A stretch of 64,000 nt of DNA, taken from contig NZ_KE387023.1 in the NCBI RefSeq assembly GCF_000430045.1, positions 620,904 through 684,903 of the forward strand. The letters run 5' to 3'. Shown piece by piece: positions 56,994-64,000 of the stretch. This DNA is from Calidithermus chliarophilus DSM 9957 (GTDB taxonomy: Bacteria > Deinococcota > Deinococci > Deinococcales > Thermaceae). The position numbers and the translations under genes are program-made. The notes beneath the pieces are model-generated. The model had not been told where the DNA came from. It made no database searches and saw only the letters and a program-made list of their open reading frames with translations. The stretch's first letter is position 1; the number at the start of each line of letters is the position of its first letter.

Positions 56994-57028
56994 CAGGACG
57001 GAGGCCCAAAGCCCCGTCCTGTTTTTTT
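56994..57028 (+). terminator. Rho-independent terminator of tRNA-Pro
   Basis: CAGGACGG pairs with CCGTCCTG around a 12-nt loop and is followed by seven T residues. It is the best classical terminator in the window. Confidence 0.9.
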
Positions 57029-57057
57029 CACCCCATGGGCAGCTCCTGAGCCCGGGC

Positions 57058-57435
57058 TCAGGGGTGGCCCTGCCCCACCCCGCTGAGCAGCCGCCGCACC
57101 CGCCCGACGATCTCGTGGAAGGAGGCGGGCTTGATGAGGTAGTCGCTGGCCCCGGCCTCCAGGCCCTCCTGCACGCTCTCCTCGGAGTCCTTGCCGCTGA
57201 AGAGCAGCACGGCGCAGGCGGGGTCCTTCTGGCGGATGGCCCGCAGCACCTCGAGGCCGTCCATCTGCGGCATCATCACGTCGAGGATCACCAGCGCGGG
57301 CCGCGACCGCTCGAACTCGCGCAGGCCCTCGGGGCCTGATCCCGCCGTGGCCACCTCAAAGCCCTGGTAACTCAAGCCTCGCCTCAGGAATGAGCAAACG
57401 GCAGGGTCGTCGTCGATGACAAGGATTCTCTGCAT
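57058..57435 (-). CDS. Single-domain response regulator
   Basis: A 125-residue REC-only protein: ILVIDDDPAVCSFL, phospho-Asp in LVILDVMMPQMDG, Ser/Thr switch in LLFSGKDS, Lys in DYLIKPASF. Without an output domain it would act like CheY or Spo0F through protein contacts. It follows the PAS histidine kinase gene by 119 bp in the same direction; a palindrome between them probably makes termination partial. Its partner is likely that kinase. Confidence 0.9.
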   Translation of the reverse strand: MQRILVIDDDPAVCSFLRRGLSYQGFEVATAGSGPEGLREFERSRPALVILDVMMPQMDGLEVLRAIRQKDPACAVLLFSGKDSEESVQEGLEAGASDYLIKPASFHEIVGRVRRLLSGVGQGHP

Positions 57436-57520
57436 GTACCCCCGAATTCAAATTGGCGAAACTACGCCCAAAGCCTAAACCAGGGCGCGGCGGCCGACTC
57501 GAGCCTGCCTCACAAAAGCT

Positions 57521-57540
57521 GGGCGGCTCGCGAGCCGCCC
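57521..57540 (-). terminator. Palindromic terminator after the PAS kinase gene
   Basis: GGGCGGCTCG followed by its exact reverse complement, 15 bp after the kinase stop. On the minus strand AGCTTTTGTG follows, a short T-rich run. It likely ends or reduces transcription into the response regulator gene. Confidence 0.6.
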
Positions 57541-57554
57541 GTCGCCCACGACGC

Positions 57555-59267
57555 TCAGGCGACGGGCAGGTGGACCGTCACCGTGGTGCCCCGGCCCAGC
57601 TCGCTCTCGAGCCAGACCCTCCCGCCGTGCTGCTCCACGATCCAGCGGGCGATGGACAGCCCCAGCCCGGTGCCGTCCGCGTCGCGGCTGCGCGCGGGGT
57701 CGGCGCGCCAGAAGCGCTCGAAGACGTGGGGCAGGTCCTCGGGGGCGATGCCGATGCCCTCGTCGGCCACCCGGACGCGCACCTCCTGCCCGGCTTCCAC
57801 CTCCAGCCGCACCCGCCCCGGCGGGGGGGTGTACTTGAGGGCGTTGTCCAGGAGGATGAGCAGGAGCTGCTCGAGGCGGTCGGGGTCGGCGTGGATCTCC
57901 AGCGGCGGGACGGGGGCGAGCTCGAGGCGGTGGCCCTTCGCCAGGCTGCGGGCCTTGGCCCACGCCGAGGCCACCACCTCCTCCAGGCGCACCCAGCGCT
58001 TGTGCACGGTGCGGCCCGCGTCGCCCCGCGCCAGGGCGAGCATGTCGTTGACCAGCCGCGCCAGCCGCCGGGCCTCGCGGTGCGTCTCGCGCAGGGCCTC
58101 GGCCCGGTCCTGCTCGGGCATCTGCGGGAACTCCACCAGCAGGTCGAGGTTGCCCTGGATGGCGGTGAGGGGGGCGCGCAGCTCGTGGGCGGCGTCGTTG
58201 ACGAAGCGCTTCTGGCTCTCCGAGAGCTCGCGGTAGCGCTCCTCGCTGATGCGCAGGGCCTCCTCGGCCTCCTTGCGGTCGTGGATGTCGTGGAAGTAGG
58301 CGGCCAGGCCCTGGGGGTCGGGGTAGGCCCGCACCTCGAACCAGCGGCGCAGCGGCATGTACAGCGCCTCGAAGGCCACGCTGCCGCCCGAGTCGCGGGC
58401 CCAGAGGAAGTTCTGGTAGATGGCGGTCTGCCGCAGGTGGGGGAACTCCTCCCACAGGTTCTTGCCGATGAGCTGGGGGCACTTGCGCCCCAGCAGGCGC
58501 TCGGCGGCGCGGTTGAGGTAGGTGAAGCGCCAGGCGGTGTCGAGCACGAAGAAGGCGTCGCCCACGCTGTCGAGCACCTGGATCACCTGGCGGCGGGTGC
58601 GCTCGAGGAACTGCTGGGCCTCCTTGGCGGCGCTGACGTCCAGGCAGTACCCCACCACCCCCAGCGCCGGCCCCTCCGCCCCCCGCCGCACCTCCCCGCG
58701 GTCGAGCAGCCAGCGGTAGCGGCCGTCCTTGTGGCGCAGGCGGTACTCCAAGGCAAAGGGCCCGCGCGCCTCCAGCCGCTTGCGCACGGGCCCCAGGTCG
58801 TCGGGGTGGATCAGGGCGTACCAGCCCTCCGGGCCGGGCGGCAACTCCTCGGGGGCGTAGCCGGTGACCTGCGCCAGGTTGGGGCTGTAGTGCAGGCGGC
58901 CCTCGCACAGCTCCCAGGCGTAGGCGAAGGCCCCGGCGGCCTGCTCGGCCCGGGCGTAGCGCTCGCCGGGCCAGGCCGGGGGCTGGGGCGCTTCCGCGAA
59001 GACGGCGACCGCCAGGCCGGGGGCCTCGAGGGGGGTGATCTGCACGCGGGGCTGCTCCAGCAGCACCGGCTCGCCCTGTTGCAGCGCCCGGCGCACGGCG
59101 GGCTCGAGCACCCCCGGCTCCGGGGCCTTGGCCGGTCCCCCCATCTGCCACAGGCGGTTGGCCCCCAGCACCTCGCCCCTCTCGCCCAGCAGGAGGGCGG
59201 GAAGGGGCAGCGCCTTCAGGATGGCCTCCGCGACGGAGGGGATCGCTTGGTCTCGCCGTACGTCCAT
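57555..59267 (-). CDS. PAS-domain sensor histidine kinase
   Basis: A 570-residue soluble kinase. The N-terminus (10-95) resembles a PAS domain; PAS_3-like 105-215 (YSPNLAQVTGYAPEELPPGPEGWYALIHPDDLGPV); a third PAS 230-330 (DAFFVLDTAWRFTYLNRAAERLLGR). HisKA has His near 359 (FVNDAAHELRAPLTAIQGNL). HATPase: [55 protein letters not shown]. The REC-only protein downstream is the obvious partner. There is no membrane segment, so it senses an internal signal. Confidence 0.92.
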   Translation of the reverse strand: MDVRRDQAIPSVAEAILKALPLPALLLGERGEVLGANRLWQMGGPAKAPEPGVLEPAVRRALQQGEPVLLEQPRVQITPLEAPGLAVAVFAEAPQPPAWPGERYARAEQAAGAFAYAWELCEGRLHYSPNLAQVTGYAPEELPPGPEGWYALIHPDDLGPVRKRLEARGPFALEYRLRHKDGRYRWLLDRGEVRRGAEGPALGVVGYCLDVSAAKEAQQFLERTRRQVIQVLDSVGDAFFVLDTAWRFTYLNRAAERLLGRKCPQLIGKNLWEEFPHLRQTAIYQNFLWARDSGGSVAFEALYMPLRRWFEVRAYPDPQGLAAYFHDIHDRKEAEEALRISEERYRELSESQKRFVNDAAHELRAPLTAIQGNLDLLVEFPQMPEQDRAEALRETHREARRLARLVNDMLALARGDAGRTVHKRWVRLEEVVASAWAKARSLAKGHRLELAPVPPLEIHADPDRLEQLLLILLDNALKYTPPPGRVRLEVEAGQEVRVRVADEGIGIAPEDLPHVFERFWRADPARSRDADGTGLGLSIARWIVEQHGGRVWLESELGRGTTVTVHLPVA

Positions 59268-59463
59268 ACCGCTCGAGCCCTCCGGCTCAGCCTCCAGTAC
59301 AGCCGAGCCGGTTGTGGCTGGTCTGAGCGCGTCCTGAGGCTTTCAGGGGTGACGCATGGCTGATGCGACGAGGAGGGCAGAGCCCGTGCAGGGAGCGAGG
59401 GGCCCCGGCCGGCCCCTTTGTCCCTGCCGCCGCGCGGGGGCGTGGGTTAGAGTGCCCTTAGCT

Positions 59464-60747
59464 ATGGACGAGAACACCCAGGTCCTCCGGCTGGGCGAGG
59501 CCACCCACCCCAGCCCCCTGCTGGGCCGCCGGGACCAGTTCATCCCCGAGGGGGCGCGGGTGCTGCTGGGCTCGACCCTCCCGGAGGTCGAGCCCTACCT
59601 CCAGCGGGGCCAGCTCCCCCCGAGCTTCGAGCAGGCCGGCCCCCGCGAGCGCATCTTCTTCGACCCCAAGGGCATCGCCTGCGGCATCGTGACCTGCGGG
59701 GGGCTGTGCCCCGGGCTCAACGACGTGATCCGCGCGGTGGTGCTGACGCTGTACTACAGCTACGGCGTCGAGCGCATCTACGGCTTCCGCTACGGCTACG
59801 CCGGGCTGGCGGCGAGCCAGGGGATCAAGCCCCTCCCCCTCACCCCGGCGGTGGTGGAGCCCATCCACGAGCAGGGCGGCACCCTGCTGGGCTCCTCGCG
59901 CGGCCCGCAAGAGCTGGACGACATGCTCCAGACCCTGCTCGAGCTCAACGTGCGCGTCCTCTTCACCGTGGGGGGCGACGGCACCCTGCGGGGCGCGACG
60001 GCGCTGGCCAAGGAGATCCTGCGGCGCGGCCTGCCCATCAGCGTGGTGGGCATCCCCAAGACCATCGACAACGACCTGCACTGGGTCGAGCGCAGCTTCG
60101 GCTTCGCCACGGCGGTCGAGGAGGCCACGCGGGCGCTGGTGGCCGCCCACGTCGAGGCCAAGGGGGCCTTCAACGGCATCGGGCTGGTCAAGCTGATGGG
60201 CCGCCACAGCGGCTTCATCACCGCCCACGCCACCCTGGCCAACAGCGACGTGAACTTCTGCCTGGTGCCGGAGGTGCCGGTGAGCCTTCAGGGCTTCCTG
60301 GGGGCGCTCGAGGAGCGGTTGCGGCAGCGCCACCACGCGGTGATCGCCCTGGCCGAGGGCGCGGGCCAGGACTGGATAGACGGCGAGGTGGCCCGCGACG
60401 CCTCGGGCAACCTCAAGCTCAAGGACGTGGGGGCCTTCCTGCGCGGCACCATCGAGCGCCACTTCGACGCGCTGGGGCTCGAGGCCACCGTCAAGTACAT
60501 CGACCCCAGCTACACCATCCGCAGCCTTCCCGCCAACGCCCTCGACTCCGAGTACTGCCTGGCGCTGGGCCAGCACGCGGTGCATGCGGGGATGAGCGGG
60601 CGCACCAACCTGATGGTGGGTTACTGGAACCAGCACTTCACCCACGTGCCGCTCGAGCTCGTCACCGGCCAGCGCCGCCAGATGGACCCCTCGAGCGAGC
60701 TGTGGCAGCGGGTGCTGGCCTCGACCGGGCAGCCCTCGGTGATGTAG
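59464..60747 (+). CDS. 6-phosphofructokinase family protein (PfkA superfamily, ATP/PPi group)
   Basis: A 427-residue phosphofructokinase from ATG 59464, no clear ribosome binding site. After about 70 extra N-terminal residues come GIVTCGGLCPGLNDVIRAVV, then TVGGDGTLRGA and GIPKTIDNDLHWVERSFGFATAVEEA with the catalytic Asp. The Gly in GGDGT predicts ATP as phosphate donor (PPi enzymes have GGDD), while PKTIDND is the PPi-type form; this mix is known from trypanosomatid and plant-like ATP-PFKs. It phosphorylates fructose-6-P in glycolysis. It may be a second PFK besides a classical PfkA elsewhere. Confidence 0.88.
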   Translation: MDENTQVLRLGEATHPSPLLGRRDQFIPEGARVLLGSTLPEVEPYLQRGQLPPSFEQAGPRERIFFDPKGIACGIVTCGGLCPGLNDVIRAVVLTLYYSYGVERIYGFRYGYAGLAASQGIKPLPLTPAVVEPIHEQGGTLLGSSRGPQELDDMLQTLLELNVRVLFTVGGDGTLRGATALAKEILRRGLPISVVGIPKTIDNDLHWVERSFGFATAVEEATRALVAAHVEAKGAFNGIGLVKLMGRHSGFITAHATLANSDVNFCLVPEVPVSLQGFLGALEERLRQRHHAVIALAEGAGQDWIDGEVARDASGNLKLKDVGAFLRGTIERHFDALGLEATVKYIDPSYTIRSLPANALDSEYCLALGQHAVHAGMSGRTNLMVGYWNQHFTHVPLELVTGQRRQMDPSSELWQRVLASTGQPSVM

Positions 60748-60757
60748 GCCCCGCCCC

Positions 60758-61501
60758 TCAGTACCCGCTCTGCAAGCCGGTCTTCTCGGCGGCCTGGGCG
60801 GTCCCGGCCTTGCGGGCCTTGAAGTCCTCGAGGATGGCCTGCGTCGCGGTGGCCCCCACCCGGGTCACGCCCAGGTTCATGACCTCGAGCAGCGCGTCCA
60901 GGGTGCGCACCCCGCCCGCCGCCTTGACCTGCACGTGGGGGGAGACCGACGAGCGCATCAGCCTGAGGTCTTCGAGGGTCGCGCCGCTGGGGGCGAAGCC
61001 GGTGGAGGTCTTGACGAAGTCGGCCCCGGCCTCTTCGGTGAGCCTCGAGCCCAGCACCTTCTGCTCGTCGGTGAGGTAGGCGTTCTCGAGGATCACCTTG
61101 ACCAGCGCCCCGCCCGCCCTGGCCGCCTCCACCACCGCGCGGATGTCCTCTAGCACGTACTCGGCCTCGCCGCCGCGCAAGCGCCCGATGTTGAGCACCA
61201 TGTCGAGCTCGGCGGCGCCCTGCTCCATCGCCAGCCGGGCCTCGAAGACCTTGGTGGCGGTGGCGTGGCTGCCGTGGGGGAAGCCCACCACGGTGCCCAC
61301 GAGCACGCTCGAGCCCTCTAGCACCTTCGCCGCCAGCTCCACGTCGCACGGCTTCACACACACCGAGGCCACCTCGTACCTCGCCGCGAGCTCGCAGCCG
61401 GCCACGACCTCGGCGGGGGTGAGCTCGGGGCGCAGCAGCGAGTGGTCGATCATCCTGGCTACCTGGGCATAGCTGAGGGTTTCTACGGTCATCTCTTGCA
61501 T
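60758..61501 (-). CDS. deoC: Deoxyribose-phosphate aldolase
   Basis: A 247-residue class-I aldolase cleaving deoxyribose-5-P into glyceraldehyde-3-P and acetaldehyde. Conserved blocks: MIDHSLLRPELTP, VCVKPCDV, TVVGFPHGSHATATKV, ELDMVLNIG, VKVILENAYLT, DFVKTSTGFAPSGATLEDLRLM (Schiff-base Lys), VKAAGGVRTLDAL. The start could be ATG 61501 or the in-frame ATG three codons later. It is the last gene of a four-gene minus-strand set with sugar isomerase, Gfo/Idh oxidoreductase and phosphotriesterase-like genes. Confidence 0.94.
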   Translation of the reverse strand: MQEMTVETLSYAQVARMIDHSLLRPELTPAEVVAGCELAARYEVASVCVKPCDVELAAKVLEGSSVLVGTVVGFPHGSHATATKVFEARLAMEQGAAELDMVLNIGRLRGGEAEYVLEDIRAVVEAARAGGALVKVILENAYLTDEQKVLGSRLTEEAGADFVKTSTGFAPSGATLEDLRLMRSSVSPHVQVKAAGGVRTLDALLEVMNLGVTRVGATATQAILEDFKARKAGTAQAAEKTGLQSGY

Positions 61502-61518
61502 TTAAGGCTCCTTGGGGT

Positions 61519-62433
61519 TCAGATCACGAAATTGCGCAGGAAGCGCCCGGCCTGGACGATCGAGCGCTTGCGGTCGTCGAGCGAGCCCTCGTAGGCGCGG
61601 TCCTCGACCTCGATGCACACCGGCCCCGAGTAGCGGGCCTCGGTGAGGTTGGAGAAGAACTGGGTCCAGTTCACGTCGCCCAGCCCCGGCAGCTTGGGGG
61701 TGTGGTACTCCAGCGGCGTCGCCAGGGTCCCCACCTCCCGCAGCTTGTCGCGCTCGAGGCGCACGTCCTTGGCGTGGACGTGGAAGAGCTTGTCCTTGAA
61801 CTCCAGGATCGGCCAGGCCGGGTCCATCATCTGCCAGACCAGGTGGCTGGGGTCGTAGTTGAGGCCGAAGTGGTCGGAGGGGATGCGGCTGAACATCTCG
61901 CGCCAGATGGCCGGGCTCACCGCCAGGTTCTTGCCGCCGGGCCACTCGTCGGTCGTGAAGTACATGGGGCAGTTCTCGATGCCCACCCTCACCCCCTCGT
62001 GCTCGGCGTGCTCGATGATCCCGGGCCAGCGCTCGTCGAAGAGGGCCCAGTTGTCGGCCAGGGAGCGGGCGGGGTCGCGCCCGACGAAGGTGTTCATGCG
62101 CCCGATGCCCAGCCTCGCCGCGGCGCTGATGACCTTCTTGATGTGCTCGATGTAGACGCCTGCCTCCTGCTCGTCGGCCACCAGGGGGTTGGGGTAGTAG
62201 CCCAGCCCCGAGATCGAGACGCCGTACTTCTGGGTCAGGCCCCGGATCCGCCCCGCCTCCGCGTCGTCGAGTTCGTTCACGTCGATGTGGGTGACCCCCG
62301 CGTAGCGCCGCTCGGCCTTGCCCTTGGGCCAGCACATCACCTCCACGGTGTCGAAGCCCTGCTCGGCGGCGAACTTCAGGACTTCCTCGAGGCTGAGGTC
62401 GGGGAGAATCGCGCTTACGAAGCCAAGTTCCAT
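61519..62433 (-). CDS. Sugar phosphate isomerase/epimerase (xylose isomerase-like TIM barrel)
   Basis: A 304-residue AP_endonuc_2-family barrel. Metal-ligand regions are visible: [33 protein letters not shown] and [11 protein letters not shown]. It probably interconverts keto and epimer forms of a sugar or inositol. It ends 17 bp before deoC and starts 150 bp after the Gfo/Idh gene; such isomerases often work in series with Gfo/Idh dehydrogenases, for example in inositol or 3-keto-sugar metabolism. The substrate is unknown. Confidence 0.87.
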   Translation of the reverse strand: MELGFVSAILPDLSLEEVLKFAAEQGFDTVEVMCWPKGKAERRYAGVTHIDVNELDDAEAGRIRGLTQKYGVSISGLGYYPNPLVADEQEAGVYIEHIKKVISAAARLGIGRMNTFVGRDPARSLADNWALFDERWPGIIEHAEHEGVRVGIENCPMYFTTDEWPGGKNLAVSPAIWREMFSRIPSDHFGLNYDPSHLVWQMMDPAWPILEFKDKLFHVHAKDVRLERDKLREVGTLATPLEYHTPKLPGLGDVNWTQFFSNLTEARYSGPVCIEVEDRAYEGSLDDRKRSIVQAGRFLRNFVI

Positions 62434-62454
62434 TCCTTTACCTCCTTCGGAGGG

Positions 62455-62587
62455 CTGTCAGCCGTCAGCCTTCAGCCTTCGGATAAAACCGTGGAGCATC
62501 TGCTTGACCTCTACGAGCCGGCTGTGAAGCGCACAGCCACCGGCTCGAGCCGGTCGTTGTCGCTGACGGCTAACGGCTTCTCCATCA
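62455..62587. repeat. Repeat units and hairpin between Gfo/Idh and isomerase genes
   Basis: GCTGTCA/GCCGTCA/GCCTTCA units at 62456-62480, a hairpin at 62514-62547 (CGAGCCGG and CCGGCTCG outer arms, CTGTG/CACAG inner arms), then GCTGACG/GCTAACG/GCTTCTC units that reach the stop codon of the Gfo/Idh gene at 62585-62587. Confidence 0.75.
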
Positions 62588-63784
62588 ATACTTCACCTTC
62601 ACCCACTTGCCCTTGCGGCTGCTCTCGAGGATCGCCTCGCACAGCGCGAGCTCCTTGTGCCCGTCCTCGAAGGTGGCGTAGAGCGGGTTCTCGGAGGGCT
62701 TTCCGGCGGCGATGTCGGCGTAGACGGCGCGGTAGAGCTGCTTGAAGGTGTCGGGGAAGCCCTCGGCGTGGCCGCCCGGATAGCTGGTGTAGGCGCTGGC
62801 GGCGCGGTCGAGCAGGCCGGGGTCGCGCATCAGGATCCGGTTGGCCTCGCCGCGTTCGCCGACCCAAAGCTCTTCCGGGCGCTCGCCGTTCCAGGCGACG
62901 GCCCGCTTGCTCCCGGCGATCTCCCACTCGAGCCGGTTCTTGCGCCCCGCCGTGACCTGCGAGACGGTGAGCACTCCCCTGGCTCCGCCCCCGAAGCGCA
63001 GCAGCACGCTGGCGTAGTCCTCGGTGTCGATGTGTACCGGCGTGGTGCTGAGTTTCTTTTTAGCTCCTTTTTTACCGCCAGTATCCGCCGTCGCGGAGGG
63101 CTGATCGCCCTTGGAGCTGAAGGTCTCCACCGAGCCCTGGGGCGGGGCCTGGCGCACCGGGTGGACGGTCTTGAGGTCGGCCATCACTTCCTCGACCTCG
63201 AGGCCGGTGATGAAGCTCACCAGGTCGAGCCAGTGGGTTCCGATGTCGCCGACGGCCCGCAGCGCGCCGCCCTCGGAGGCCAGCACCCGCCAGTTGAAGT
63301 CGGTGGGGTACAAAAGCCAGTCCTGCACGTAGCTGCCCTTGACGTGGAAGACCTCGCCCACCTCGCCCGAGCGCACCATGGCGCGCGCTTGCAGGCACAG
63401 CGGGTAGAAGCGGATGTTGTAGTTGACCGCCGTGACCAGCCCGGGGTGCTTCCTCGCGGCGGCGACGAGCTCCCGGGTCTCACGGGTGGTCATGCCCAGA
63501 GGTTTCTCGCAGACCACGTGCTTGCCCGCTTCCAGGGCCTGCAGGACCTGCTCGCGGTGGAAGCGGTTGGGGCTGGTGAGGTGCACCACGCCCACCTCGG
63601 GGTCGGCCAGCAGCTCGGGGTAGCTCGAGTACCCCCGCTCCAGGCCCATCCGCTGGGCCGCCGCCTGCGACTTCTGGGCGCTCGAGCCCAGCACCCCCTT
63701 GACCTCCACCCCGATGCGCCTGAGGGCCTCCACGTGGACCGGGCCGATGAACCCCGTGCCGACAACGCCAACTTTCATCGCCAT
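62585..63784 (-). CDS. Gfo/Idh/MocA family oxidoreductase
   Basis: A 399-residue NAD(P)-dependent dehydrogenase. The Rossmann motif VGVVGTGFIGPVHVEALRRIG opens the protein; EKPLGMTTRE carries the conserved EKP; GDIGTHWLDLVSFITG is the C-terminal domain site. A loop at about residues 224-245 (SSKGDQPSATADTGGKKGAKKK) is Lys-rich and encoded by locally AT-rich DNA, apparently less constrained than the rest. It oxidises or reduces a sugar or cyclitol; with the isomerase and deoC it probably forms a catabolic operon. Confidence 0.9.
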   Translation of the reverse strand: MAMKVGVVGTGFIGPVHVEALRRIGVEVKGVLGSSAQKSQAAAQRMGLERGYSSYPELLADPEVGVVHLTSPNRFHREQVLQALEAGKHVVCEKPLGMTTRETRELVAAARKHPGLVTAVNYNIRFYPLCLQARAMVRSGEVGEVFHVKGSYVQDWLLYPTDFNWRVLASEGGALRAVGDIGTHWLDLVSFITGLEVEEVMADLKTVHPVRQAPPQGSVETFSSKGDQPSATADTGGKKGAKKKLSTTPVHIDTEDYASVLLRFGGGARGVLTVSQVTAGRKNRLEWEIAGSKRAVAWNGERPEELWVGERGEANRILMRDPGLLDRAASAYTSYPGGHAEGFPDTFKQLYRAVYADIAAGKPSENPLYATFEDGHKELALCEAILESSRKGKWVKVKY

Positions 63785-63805
63785 ATCGCCTCCGAATTCC
63801 GTCCT

Positions 63806-64000
63806 TCACGAGGGGTCGAACGCCAGCCACCGCCGGGGGTTGTGGCGCAAAAGGTCGTCGAGCTGCCCCGGGGAGAGCCCCGCCCCCAGCAGCATGGGGG
63901 CCACGGTGCGGGGGAGGTGCTCGAGGCCGGGCCCCCCGCCGTAGCTGTGGAAGTAGGAGCGGCGGGCCATGTCGCCGCCGAGGAGGATCTGCCGAGCGTG
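63806..64000 (-). CDS. Phosphotriesterase-family metal hydrolase, C-terminal part
   Basis: Only the last 64 codons are inside the window; the gene starts beyond base 64000. The sequence HARQILLGGDMARRSYF with the active-site Asp, then HSYGGGPGLEHLPRTV, and LDDLLRHNPRRWLAF matches the end of phosphotriesterase/lactonase (PF02126) proteins. Family members hydrolyse lactones or phosphotriesters; in a sugar operon, opening of a sugar lactone made by the Gfo/Idh enzyme is plausible. The gap to the Gfo/Idh gene is 21 bp. Confidence 0.75.
   Translation of the reverse strand, partial: HARQILLGGDMARRSYFHSYGGGPGLEHLPRTVAPMLLGAGLSPGQLDDLLRHNPRRWLAFDPS

Overview
The window is very GC-rich and reads as chromosome from the Deinococcota, family Thermaceae (Meiothermus or Calidithermus type). 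The evidence is the gene order dnaK-grpE-dnaJ-dafA, a DnaJ without the zinc-finger domain as in Thermus, a Hera-type DEAD-box helicase, and several genes whose TANNNT -10 box lies only six bases before the start codon, as expected for leaderless mRNAs. No rRNA genes, prophage or CRISPR array are visible. There is one tRNA (Pro, GGG) and one decayed IS200/IS605 remnant.

Layout. 1-17.6 kb (minus strand) is a long glycan and amino-sugar utilisation cluster: nanE, an RpiR-type regulator, two sugar-binding proteins, two permease pairs without an ATPase gene, a secreted GH20 hexosaminidase, an FAD oxidoreductase, a DUF4127 protein, a ROK kinase, a DUF885 metallopeptidase-like protein and a GH38 alpha-mannosidase that runs off the left edge. 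A two-domain GH3/NagZ hexosaminidase diverges from nanE. Together they could import N-acetylhexosamine- and mannose-containing oligosaccharides, trim them, and feed ManNAc-6-P into GlcNAc-6-P.

19-33 kb holds mostly unlinked genes: quinone oxidoreductase, a mercuric-reductase-like flavoprotein, a nitrilase-fold amidase beside nadE, a coiled-coil zinc-ribbon protein, an APH-like kinase, HU, PlsC, a DUF454 protein, a phosphatase-superfamily protein, and PII with AmtB. 33-37 kb: hrcA, a MoaD-MoaE fusion, a small membrane protein and a degenerate GGDEF-EAL protein. 37-45 kb: aldo-keto reductase, the dnaK operon, and ftsH divergent from it.

45-52 kb is a minus-strand set of signalling and redox genes: AhpD-like protein, large hybrid histidine kinase with Hpt, REC-histidine kinase, a small unknown, and a response regulator fused to a thioredoxin-reductase-like flavoenzyme, with dps divergent. 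53-54 kb: a truncated TnpB facing a truncated GNAT acetyltransferase. 54-64 kb: a beta-barrel-like secreted protein, DEAD-box helicase, tRNA-Pro, a kinase/regulator pair, phosphofructokinase, and a second minus-strand sugar cluster (phosphotriesterase-like, Gfo/Idh oxidoreductase, TIM-barrel isomerase, deoC).

The most unusual property is the intergenic DNA. Many gaps are filled with degenerate 7-bp-periodic tandem arrays (units such as GCGTTTG, ACGTACG, CGATAGC, CGTCAGC). At about fifteen genes these begin at, or within a few bases of, the stop codon. One array lies in frame inside the alpha-mannosidase gene. The same gaps also carry G-rich hairpin elements, GTAGGG palindromes and two copies of a MITE-like element with 3-bp target duplications.
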